In this document: positions 5,014 through 12,567 of the stretch, one piece after another
Layout: the number at the start of each line of letters is the position of its first letter
Numbering within the stretch: position 1 is the first letter of the stretch
Origin: Pseudomonadota bacterium
GTDB taxonomy: Bacteria > Pseudomonadota > Gammaproteobacteria > Steroidobacterales > Steroidobacteraceae
DNA length: 32,433 nt
Direction: 5' to 3'
Assembly: GCA_021845825.1 (NCBI GenBank)
Contig: JAJZVF010000009.1
Coordinates: 1 to 32,433, forward strand
Translations under genes and position numbers: made by a program
The notes under the pieces: model-generated
The model's database searches: none
What the model was told of the DNA's origin: nothing
The model's input: only the letters and a program-made list of their open reading frames with translations

Positions 5014-7593
5014 GTGACCCGCAGCGCTTCCGAATGGATCGTCCTCAAGTTCGGGGGGACCAGCGTCTCCTCGCTCGCCAACTGGTGCAATATCGTGCGG
5101 GTGGCCGCCGACCGCGCGTGCGACGGTGCGCGGGTGCTCATCGTGCACTCCGCCGTGAGCGGCATCACCGATCGGCTGGAGAAGCTGCTCGATGCGGCTC
5201 GCAGCGGCACGCACGAGGAGGAGCTGCGTTTCATCGAGGCGCGTCACCTCGGCCTCGCCGCCGAGCTCGGCATCCCCTTGGGCGAGCTCTGCGAGCGCCA
5301 GCTCGCCGAGCTCAGGCAGATCGCCGCCGGCGTCGCCCTCATCGGGGAGGCGAGCGACCGCACCCGAGCGCGTGTCATGGCCTCCGGAGAGCTGATGGCC
5401 ACCGACCTCGGTGCGCGGTTCCTGCGCGCGCAGGGCCTTGAGGCGCAGTGGGCCGATGCACGCACCATGTTGAGCGCCGAGCAGCAGGCCGACGCATCGG
5501 CGAAGGCGAGCGTGCTTTCGGCGGTATGCAATTTCGCGCCCGAGCGCGCGCTCGAGGAGCGCCTGCGTGCAATGGCGCCGATCGTGGTGACGCAGGGGTT
5601 CATTGCCCGTGACGCCGACGGCAACACCGTGTTGCTCGGGCGCGGCGGCTCGGATACCTCGGCAGCGTACTTCGCCGCGAAGCTGCGCGCGCAGCGGCTG
5701 GAGATCTGGACCGACGTTCCGGGCCTGTTCAGCGCCAACCCGCGCTCGACGCCCACGGCGCGTCTGCTGCGCGCCCTGCACTATGACGAGGCGCAGGAGA
5801 TTGCCACCAGCGGCGCCAAGGTGCTGCACCCGCGCTGCATCCTGCCGGTGCGCCAGTACGGCATCCCGCTGCACGTCTATGCCACGCAGGCCCCGCAGCT
5901 CGAGGGCACGGTGCTCTCGGCCGAAGGCGACGACACGGCGCAGGTCAAGGCGGTCTGCACCAAGAAGGGCATCACGCTGGTTTCACTCGAGAGCCCCGGC
6001 ATGTGGCATCAGGTGGGCTTCCTCGCCGACGCCTTCCAGGTGTTCAAGCGCCACGGCATGTCGATCGACCTGGTCTCGACCTCGGAGACCAACGTCACCG
6101 TGTCGCTCGATCCGGCCGCCAACACCCTGGATGCGGCTTTGCTCAATGCGCTGGTGAGCGATCTGTCGCGACTGTGCCGCGTGCAGCTGATCGGCCCTTG
6201 CGCCTCGGTGAGCCTGGTCGGGCGCAACATCCGCGCGATCCTGCACCAGCTGGGCGGTGCGTTCGAGTTCTTCGAGGAGCAGAAGATCTACCTGGTGAGC
6301 CAGGCGGCCAACGACCTGAACTTCACGTTCGTGGTCGACGAAGCCCAAGGCGACCGCCTCGTCGATCAGCTGCACGAGCTGCTCATCCGGCCGGTGGCGG
6401 GCGATCGCGTGCTCGGTCCGACCTGGGAGCAGCTGTTCGCCGGGACGGTGTCCGCGGCGCAGGTCCCTCCGCCCTGGTGGCGCGAGCAGCGCGAGCGGCT
6501 GCTGGCGGCGCTCGGGGAGCGCGACTGCGCGTTTGTCTACCATCTGGAGAGCGCGCGGGCGCGGGCGCGGGCACTGCGCTCGATGGGCTCGGTGGCGCGC
6601 GTGCACTATGCCATGAAGGCCAACCCGCATCCGCAGCTGCTGCGTGCCCTCAGGCAGGAGGGAATCGAGCTGGAGTGTGTCTCGCGCGGCGAGCTCGAGC
6701 GCGTACTCGGATTGTTCGCGGATCTGGATCCGCGCCGCGTGCTCTACACGCCCAATTTCGCCTCGCGCGAGGAGTACCGTTGGGCGCTCGAGCGCGGCGC
6801 GCGGCTGACGGTCGACAACCTGCACGTGCTCGGCTGGGAGAATCTGCTGCGGGGCCGGGAGATCTTCGTGCGGGTCGACACCGGTGTGGGGGCCGGTCAC
6901 CACCAGCATGTGCGCACGGCCGGTGCGCATGCGAAGTTCGGCGTGCCGGTCGCGGATCTCGAGCGCTTCACGCACGAAGCGCAGCGCCGAGGCGCACGCA
7001 TCGTGGGCCTGCAGGCGCACGTGGGCAGCGGGATCTTCGATGTGAGAACCTGGGAGCACACCGCCCGCCAGCTGGCGGGGCTCGCCCGGCACCTGGGCGA
7101 GGTGCGCGTCATCGACATCGGCGGAGGTCTCGGCGTCCCGGAGCGCAGCGATCAGCGTGAGCTCGATCTCGGCAAGCTCGATACGCTGCTCGCCGCCGTG
7201 CGGGCGGAACATCCGCAGCTTGAGATCTGGATGGAGCCCGGGCGGTATCTTTCGGCGCCCGCCGGTGTGCTGCTCGCCCGTGTCACTCAGGTCAAGACCA
7301 AGGGTCAGGTGCGCTACGTCGGTGTGGCGACCGGCATGAACTCTCTGATCCGGCCGGCGCTCTACGGGGCATACCACGAGATCGTCAATCTCACCCGCCT
7401 CGCCGAGCCGGCGAGCGAGGTCGTGAATGTCGTCGGTCCGATCTGCGAAAGCGCCGATGTGCTCGGCCATGATCGTCTGCTGCCCCCGACGCTCGAGGGG
7501 GATGTGCTGCTCATCGCCAACGCCGGCGCGTATGGCCGGGCCATGAGCTCGCACTACAATCTGCGCGATCCGGCCGAGGAGATCGTTCTCTGA
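5014..7593 (+). CDS. lysAC: Bifunctional aspartate kinase / diaminopimelate decarboxylase
   Basis: An 859-residue fusion that catalyses the first and last steps of lysine synthesis: phosphorylation of aspartate and decarboxylation of meso-diaminopimelate. Residues 1-460 are a LysC-type aspartate kinase, with the KFGGTSVSS ATP/aspartate motif, GRGGSDTSAAYFAAKL, and a C-terminal ACT region (HGMSIDLVSTSETNVTVSLD) that would sense lysine. Residues from about 485 are LysA, a PLP fold-III enzyme with the cofactor lysine Lys535 (HYAMKANPHPQ), HVGSGIFD, IDIGGGLG, EPGRYLSAPAG, CESADVLG and the terminal MSSHYNLRDP. The start is the GTG at 5014, with AGGA about seven bases upstream. The fusion is known from Xanthomonadales. 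Its stop overlaps the probable CTG start of mrcB, suggesting coupled translation with cell-wall synthesis, which consumes diaminopimelate. Confidence 0.95.
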   Translation: MTRSASEWIVLKFGGTSVSSLANWCNIVRVAADRACDGARVLIVHSAVSGITDRLEKLLDAARSGTHEEELRFIEARHLGLAAELGIPLGELCERQLAELRQIAAGVALIGEASDRTRARVMASGELMATDLGARFLRAQGLEAQWADARTMLSAEQQADASAKASVLSAVCNFAPERALEERLRAMAPIVVTQGFIARDADGNTVLLGRGGSDTSAAYFAAKLRAQRLEIWTDVPGLFSANPRSTPTARLLRALHYDEAQEIATSGAKVLHPRCILPVRQYGIPLHVYATQAPQLEGTVLSAEGDDTAQVKAVCTKKGITLVSLESPGMWHQVGFLADAFQVFKRHGMSIDLVSTSETNVTVSLDPAANTLDAALLNALVSDLSRLCRVQLIGPCASVSLVGRNIRAILHQLGGAFEFFEEQKIYLVSQAANDLNFTFVVDEAQGDRLVDQLHELLIRPVAGDRVLGPTWEQLFAGTVSAAQVPPPWWREQRERLLAALGERDCAFVYHLESARARARALRSMGSVARVHYAMKANPHPQLLRALRQEGIELECVSRGELERVLGLFADLDPRRVLYTPNFASREEYRWALERGARLTVDNLHVLGWENLLRGREIFVRVDTGVGAGHHQHVRTAGAHAKFGVPVADLERFTHEAQRRGARIVGLQAHVGSGIFDVRTWEHTARQLAGLARHLGEVRVIDIGGGLGVPERSDQRELDLGKLDTLLAAVRAEHPQLEIWMEPGRYLSAPAGVLLARVTQVKTKGQVRYVGVATGMNSLIRPALYGAYHEIVNLTRLAEPASEVVNVVGPICESADVLGHDRLLPPTLEGDVLLIANAGAYGRAMSSHYNLRDPAEEIVL
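7577..7592 (+). promoter_or_regulatory. Ribosome site and CTG start codon for mrcB
   Basis: AGGAG at 7577-7581 is followed after eight bases by CTG at 7590-7592, which shares bases with the lysAC TGA (7591-7593). The geometry matches the usual ATGA start/stop overlap with C in place of A. It is the only plausible initiator upstream of the membrane-anchor codons. Confidence 0.55.
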
Positions 7594-9902
7594 AGCGCGC
7601 AAGCCAACGCCGGGCGCCGGGCAGATCTTCCGCGCGTGCCAGCCGCGGCGCGCAACGTCCATGGCGCAGGCGGCTCCTCGGGGCGGGACTCGCCGTCGCG
7701 CTCCTCGCCTCCGGCGTCTTCGCCGGCTATGTGTTGTATCTCAACAGGCGGGTCACGAGCCGGTTCGAGGCTCTGCACTGGACGCTGCCGGCCCGTGTGT
7801 ACGCCGCTCCGATGCAGCTGTACGCGGGACTGCCGCTTACCGAGGCGCAATTCACGCATGAGCTGAGGCGCCTCTCCTACCGCCGGGTGGCGTGGCTGCG
7901 GGGACCCGGAACCTATCGCATCGGGGACGCACGCGTCGTTGTGATGCTGCGGCCGGCACAGTTCCCCGACCGTGCCCGCGGGGCGATGCGCCTCGCGGTG
8001 ACTTTCGGTGCGGCCGGCATTGCCGGCCTGCGCGCGGGCGCCGGCCGGCAGGTGCCGGTGATCCGCCTCGATCCGCTGCTCATCGGCAGCATCTTTCCGA
8101 GCGACGGGGTCGATCGCATCGTCGTCACCCCGCAGCAGGTCCCGCCGCTGCTGCCGGCGGCGCTGATAGCGGTCGAGGACCGCACGTTCGATACAAACTG
8201 GGGCATCGACCCGCTGGCCATCCTGCGCTCTGCGTGGGTCGATCTGCTCGCCCACCGGTACGCGGAGGGCGCGAGCACCCTGACACAACAGCTCGTGCGC
8301 AGCTACTTTCTCAACGACCGGCGGACGCTGTGGCGCAAGCTGCGCGAGGCCATCATGGCGGTCTCGCTGACCATGCACTTCAGCAAGGCGTCCATCATGA
8401 ACGCCTACCTCAACGACATCTTCCTCGGCCAGGACGGGAGCCGCTCCATCCACGGCTTCGGGCTGGCGAGCGAGTTCTACTTCGGCGAGCCGCTCGCCGA
8501 GCTCGATCTGCCGCAGATCGCGACCCTGGTGGCCATCGTGCGCGGTCCGACTTACTACAATCCGCGCCTCCATCCGCGGCGCGCGCTGGCGCGCCGCAAC
8601 AGGGTGCTGCGCATCCTCGCCCGCCGAGGGATCGTCACCGCGGAGCAGGCCGGGGCGGCCATCCGCGAGCCGCTCGGCGTGACGCCGCTTGCCGCGGGAG
8701 CCTACTATCCGGCCTATATGGACCTGGTACGTCAGACGCTCAAGCGCGATTACCCGCAGCGGGAGCTGACGGAGGCGGGCTTGAGGATCTATACCAGTCT
8801 CGATCCGAGGGTGCAGGCGATCGCCCAGCACGCCCTCGATGCCGAGCTGCACGCTCTGGATCGCTGGCATCACCGCGCTCACGAGCGGCTGCAGGGAGCG
8901 GTGGTGGTGACCTCGCCCCAGACGGGCGATGTGCTGGCGATCGTCGGCGGGCGCGATGCCGATTATGACGGTTTCAACCGTGCGCTCTATGCGCGCCGGT
9001 CAATCGGCTCGACGGTCAAGCCGTTCATCTATCTGACGGCCCTTGAGACAGGCGATTACAATCCGGCAACGATCATCGAGGACGAGCCGATCACCGTCAA
9101 TCTGGGCGCGGGCCGGTACTGGCGCCCGAGGGATTACACACGCGTCGACCTCGGGCCGGTTCCCCTGGTGCGCGCGCTCGCCGATTCGCTGAACGATGCC
9201 ACCGTGAGGCTCGGCATGCGGATCGGTCTTGTCAAGGTGGCTGACACCCTCAAGCGTTTCGGTCTCACCGAGCCGATCGACGAGGTGCCCGCGATGCTGC
9301 TCGGAGCGAGCGATTTGTCGCCGTTCGAGCTGGCGCAGTTGTATAACGGACTTGCAGACGGAGGATTCCGCACGCCACTGCGCGCCGTGCAGGCCGTGGT
9401 CAGTGCCGACGGCAAGCCGCTGCAGGCGTTCCCGGTGCAGGTGACGCAGGTGGCGCCGTCCGCCGATGTTTACCAGGTCACCACCATGATGGAGCAGGTG
9501 GTGCAGCACGGAACGGGAACCCCGGCGCTCGGCATCCTGCCGCCGGGCCTCACGACCGCGGGCAAGACCGGCACTTCGCAGAACGACCGCGACAGCTGGT
9601 TCGCGGGCTTCTCGGGCAGCGACCTGGCGGTCGTCTGGGTCGGATACGATCACGATCAGCCGACCGGCCTCACCGGCTCGATGGGCGCACTGCCGGTGTG
9701 GGCGCACATCATGGCTTCCATCGGCACGCTGCCGCTCAGCATGCCGCCGCCGCAGAGCCTCACCGACGCCTGGATAGACTTTGCAACGGGCCTGCAGACG
9801 ACGCCGGCTTGTGACGGAGACAACGCAGTGCAGATCGCCGTGCCGCAAGGCACGCAGCTGCCGCAGATGGGAGGCTGCGGCCTGGGTGAGGGTCTTCTAT
9901 GA
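7590..9902 (+). CDS. mrcB: Penicillin-binding protein 1B (bifunctional peptidoglycan synthase)
   Basis: A class A PBP that polymerises lipid II and cross-links the chains. From the proposed start it has 770 residues: an Arg-rich cytoplasmic tail, a membrane anchor (LAVALLASGVFAGYVLYL), a UB2H-like regulatory domain (RVYAAPMQLYAGLPLTEAQF), a GT51 glycosyltransferase (Glu196 in AVEDRTF, EGASTLTQQLVRSYF, RNRVLRIL) and a transpeptidase with Ser474 in GSTVKPF, SLN and Lys659 in KTGTS. All key residues are intact. The start is odd. The anchor is coded in frame upstream of the first GTG (7731), but no ATG, GTG or TTG exists in that frame after the stop at 7470. CTG at 7590 overlaps the lysAC stop as CTGA and has an AGGAG site eight bases upstream. 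The 3' end overlaps the next gene by ATGA. Confidence 0.93.
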   Translation: MKRASQRRAPGRSSARASRGAQRPWRRRLLGAGLAVALLASGVFAGYVLYLNRRVTSRFEALHWTLPARVYAAPMQLYAGLPLTEAQFTHELRRLSYRRVAWLRGPGTYRIGDARVVVMLRPAQFPDRARGAMRLAVTFGAAGIAGLRAGAGRQVPVIRLDPLLIGSIFPSDGVDRIVVTPQQVPPLLPAALIAVEDRTFDTNWGIDPLAILRSAWVDLLAHRYAEGASTLTQQLVRSYFLNDRRTLWRKLREAIMAVSLTMHFSKASIMNAYLNDIFLGQDGSRSIHGFGLASEFYFGEPLAELDLPQIATLVAIVRGPTYYNPRLHPRRALARRNRVLRILARRGIVTAEQAGAAIREPLGVTPLAAGAYYPAYMDLVRQTLKRDYPQRELTEAGLRIYTSLDPRVQAIAQHALDAELHALDRWHHRAHERLQGAVVVTSPQTGDVLAIVGGRDADYDGFNRALYARRSIGSTVKPFIYLTALETGDYNPATIIEDEPITVNLGAGRYWRPRDYTRVDLGPVPLVRALADSLNDATVRLGMRIGLVKVADTLKRFGLTEPIDEVPAMLLGASDLSPFELAQLYNGLADGGFRTPLRAVQAVVSADGKPLQAFPVQVTQVAPSADVYQVTTMMEQVVQHGTGTPALGILPPGLTTAGKTGTSQNDRDSWFAGFSGSDLAVVWVGYDHDQPTGLTGSMGALPVWAHIMASIGTLPLSMPPPQSLTDAWIDFATGLQTTPACDGDNAVQIAVPQGTQLPQMGGCGLGEGLL

Positions 9903-10453
9903 ATGGTAACTTTCGCAACACTCTGACGGCGGTCACGCTGGCGGCGGCGGCCGTACTGTCCGGATGCACCGTGTACGGGCCGCCGCGCACCACCCGCGCA
10001 TCCGAGCCGCCGCCACTGTCGGCCCGGCGGGGTGTGATTCAACAGCCGCCCGCAGGAGCGCAGCGGCCGCCCACGCCCGCGCCGGCACCGCTGCAACCGA
10101 GGCCCGCGCCGCGGCATTTCCAACTGAGCCCGCCTGCCGCGGCGCTGGTGAGCATGGCGCAGGCGCAGCAGCGCGGCGGCAACTACGGACTCGCGGCGCA
10201 GACCCTGGAGCGGGCGCTGTCGATCGAGCCGCGCAATCCTCTGGTGTGGATCGCCCTGGGCAAGGAGAGTCTCGCGGCCGGCAACCCCGCCCAGGCCTAC
10301 GGCATGGCGCGCAAGGCTTTGTATCTTGCCGGCGGCGCACCGGACGCGCAGGCCCGCGCCTGGGGGCTGATCGCCGCGGCGCTGCGCGCGCAGGGGCGCA
10401 ATCAGGCCGCGGTAGCCGCCGAGCAGAAAGCGGCCGAGCTCTTTCCCCAGTGA
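9899..10453 (+). CDS. TPR outer-membrane lipoprotein, LpoP-like PBP1B activator
   Basis: A 184-residue lipoprotein. The signal peptide ends in the lipobox LSGC (Cys22), with Thr at +2, which favours outer-membrane sorting. A flexible Pro/Ala/Arg linker (about 25-75) would cross the periplasm, and the C-terminal 100 residues form TPR-like helical repeats (AQQRGGNYGLAAQTLERALS, PRNPLVWIALGKESLAAGN). The gene overlaps the mrcB stop by ATGA, so the two are co-translated. LpoP, a TPR lipoprotein that activates PBP1B in Pseudomonas aeruginosa and is conserved in many Gram-negative bacteria, has this same architecture. Together with the UB2H domain in the upstream PBP1B, this makes an activator role likely. 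The match rests on layout and context rather than on an alignment, so no symbol is assigned. Confidence 0.8.
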   Translation: MNGNFRNTLTAVTLAAAAVLSGCTVYGPPRTTRASEPPPLSARRGVIQQPPAGAQRPPTPAPAPLQPRPAPRHFQLSPPAAALVSMAQAQQRGGNYGLAAQTLERALSIEPRNPLVWIALGKESLAAGNPAQAYGMARKALYLAGGAPDAQARAWGLIAAALRAQGRNQAAVAAEQKAAELFPQ

Positions 10454-10475
10454 GTGAGGGCCGGCGACCGAGCGC

Positions 10476-12455
10476 TCAGCTGTACGAGCCGTGCAGCAGC
10501 GCGGCGAAAGCCGCCGCCTCCGGCGCCAGACTCGTCTCGGCTCCGGGCGGACCGCCGGCCGCCTCCGACTCGGGAAACAGCCGGTAGCTCTCGCTCATGA
10601 CGGCGCGGCCGAACTCGGGGGCGAGCGCCTCGATGAGCTGCGCGAGCCTGCCGCGAGGGGTCGCGAGCCGCACGGGGCGGTGCACGAGTGCCGCGCAGAC
10701 GATATCGGCCGCCTGCTGCGGCTCAAGCAGCGGGACGCGTTGATAGACCCGGGTCGGGGCCACCATGCCCGTGCGCACGAGCGGCATATTGATCACGGTG
10801 AAGCGCACGCCTCGGTCGCGATATTCCGCGGCGGCGCAGCGCGTAAACGCCTCGAGCGCCGCCTTGGAGGCATTGTAGGCGGCGAAACGGGCGGCGTTGC
10901 TCAGCACCCCGATGGAGGAGATGCTGATGACATGCCCCGACCCTCGCGCGGCCATCGCCGGCAGCACACCCAGCGTCACGCGCACCGCGGCGAAATAGTT
11001 GATCCGCATCAGCCGCTCGTAGTCGTGAAACCGGTCGTAGGTGTTCTCGACCGCCCTGCGGATCGAGCGGCCTGCGTTGTTGATGAGCACGTCGATGGGG
11101 CCGTGCTCGCCGAGCAGCCGGGCGATGAGTGCGGTGGCGGCTTCGGCGTCGGTGAGATCGCAGGCATAGGCGGCCACCTCGGCCCCCTGGGCGCGCAGTT
11201 GCGTGGCCGCGTCCTCGAGCTTGACCGGATCGCGCGCCACGATGATCAGCTTCGCGCCGGCGGCGGCGAGCTTTTGCGCCGTTGCGCGTCCGATCCCGGA
11301 CGAGCCTCCCGTGATCAGCACCGTGGCGCCCCGCACCGCATCGCCGAGGTGGCGGCCGCCGGGGCGGTCCGGGTCGAGCTGGCGCTCCCAGTAGTCCCAC
11401 AGCCGCCAAGCATAATCCTCGAGCGCAGGCACGCGGATCCCGGCGCGGGCGAGCAGCTCGGCGGCGCGGCCGGGGTCGAACACGGTCGGATATTCGAGCA
11501 GGCCGATCGCCGATACCGGGATCTTGAGCTCCGCAAGAGCTTCGCGCGCCATCCGTGCGAGCGGCTGCTGCGCCGCGCCGAGCACATGCGCCGAGGCCGT
11601 AAGCGCCTCGAGCAGGGCAGGCTCGATCCAGGATGAGACCGTGGGAGCATGCGCGGCCTCGGCAAACAGGTTCAACGCCTCCATGACGTGCCGATCGCGC
11701 GGATCGGTGAGGTGAAAGCAGCGGCCGTCCTCGCCGGCGAGGTGCGCCAGATGGTCGAGCCCAGCGGCCACGAAGTCGACCGGCACGAGGTTGATGTGCC
11801 CGCCCCGCGGTCCGATGAGCGGCAGCCAGCGGGGCAGGGCATCGCGAAGGCGCTGGATCAGCTTGAAGAGGTAGTAGGGACCGTCGATCTTGTCCATGAC
11901 CCCGCTCTCGGAGTCGCCGACCACCATGCCTGGACGATAGATTCGCCACGGCATGCGGCTCGCGCGCACCAAAGCCTCCGCCTCGTGCTTGCTGCGGAAA
12001 TAAGGATGCTCAAGCCCCTCGGCTTCCTCGAACATCTCCTCCGTGAACACGCCGGGATATCGCCCCGCCACGGCGATCGAGCTCATGTGGTGGAAGCAGC
12101 CCGCCTCGAGCGCCTGTGCAAGCTCGAGCGCATTGCGGGTGCCGAGCACGTTGGCCTGCTCGAGCGGCGCGGCCGGCGCGGCCAGGTCATAAAGCGCACC
12201 CAGGTGAAAAAAATGCCGGATCCGGCCGCGCAGCCTCGCCTGCTCGCCCGGCGCAATGCCGAGGCGCTCGGTGTCGAGGTCTCCCGCGATCGGTACGAGC
12301 AGATGCGCGGCTTGTCCGAAGCCGGTGCGCAGCCGCTCAAAGCGCGCCAGGGAGGCGGGCCGCACGAGCAGGTAGATCGGCTCGCCCCTCAGCGCCAGGC
12401 GCCCGAGGAGCCGCCGGCCGATGAATCCGGTCCCGCCGGTGATGAAGTAGCCCAT
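10476..12455 (-). CDS. Two-domain fatty acyl-CoA reductase (SDR-SDR fusion)
   Basis: A 659-residue protein made of two short-chain dehydrogenase folds. Residues 1-365 are an extended SDR with TGGTGFIG (6-13), HLGALYDL, and Tyr152/Lys156 (PYFRSK), resembling the male-sterility/acyl-CoA reductase type. Residues 376-620 are a classical SDR with TGGSSGIG (382-389), NNAG (459-462), ISSIG and Tyr527/Lys531 (YNASK). This order and length match the Marinobacter Maqu_2507-type fatty acyl-CoA reductase, which reduces acyl-CoA through the aldehyde to a fatty alcohol with NADPH. I chose the ATG at 12455 because the Rossmann strand starts immediately after it; an open extension upstream runs antisense into the next gene. 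It diverges from a wax ester synthase gene, which would use the alcohol product. It is convergent with the lipoprotein gene, 22 bases apart. Confidence 0.88.
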   Translation of the reverse strand: MGYFITGGTGFIGRRLLGRLALRGEPIYLLVRPASLARFERLRTGFGQAAHLLVPIAGDLDTERLGIAPGEQARLRGRIRHFFHLGALYDLAAPAAPLEQANVLGTRNALELAQALEAGCFHHMSSIAVAGRYPGVFTEEMFEEAEGLEHPYFRSKHEAEALVRASRMPWRIYRPGMVVGDSESGVMDKIDGPYYLFKLIQRLRDALPRWLPLIGPRGGHINLVPVDFVAAGLDHLAHLAGEDGRCFHLTDPRDRHVMEALNLFAEAAHAPTVSSWIEPALLEALTASAHVLGAAQQPLARMAREALAELKIPVSAIGLLEYPTVFDPGRAAELLARAGIRVPALEDYAWRLWDYWERQLDPDRPGGRHLGDAVRGATVLITGGSSGIGRATAQKLAAAGAKLIIVARDPVKLEDAATQLRAQGAEVAAYACDLTDAEAATALIARLLGEHGPIDVLINNAGRSIRRAVENTYDRFHDYERLMRINYFAAVRVTLGVLPAMAARGSGHVISISSIGVLSNAARFAAYNASKAALEAFTRCAAAEYRDRGVRFTVINMPLVRTGMVAPTRVYQRVPLLEPQQAADIVCAALVHRPVRLATPRGRLAQLIEALAPEFGRAVMSESYRLFPESEAAGGPPGAETSLAPEAAAFAALLHGSYS

Positions 12456-12567
12456 AAGTCGAGCGCCACGCGCCACGGTGATGGCACGGTATGCCCGGGA
12501 AGGGCCCATTCGCGCATCGTGACAAACCGAGGGGCACAATCGGAGCGACTCGCGGGAAACTAGCCCC

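Noticed and set aside
5983-7662. Long minus-strand open frame (over 550 codons) opposite lysAC
   Set aside because: It is antisense to clear aspartate kinase/decarboxylase motifs and its composition (many Arg, His, Gln, Ala) is what GC-rich third positions produce. No domain is recognisable.
7554-8882. Minus-strand open frame of about 440 codons opposite mrcB
   Set aside because: It covers the glycosyltransferase domain of PBP1B antisense and shows no family features.
12482-12497. TGGCACG resembling the -24 half of a sigma54 promoter before WS/DGAT
   Set aside because: The downstream GC is two bases too close for a -24/-12 promoter, so the spacing rule fails.
10491-12563. Several plus-strand open frames across the acyl-CoA reductase
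   Set aside because: The minus-strand SDR motifs fix the real coding strand; the plus-strand products are His/Arg/Gly-rich with no motif.
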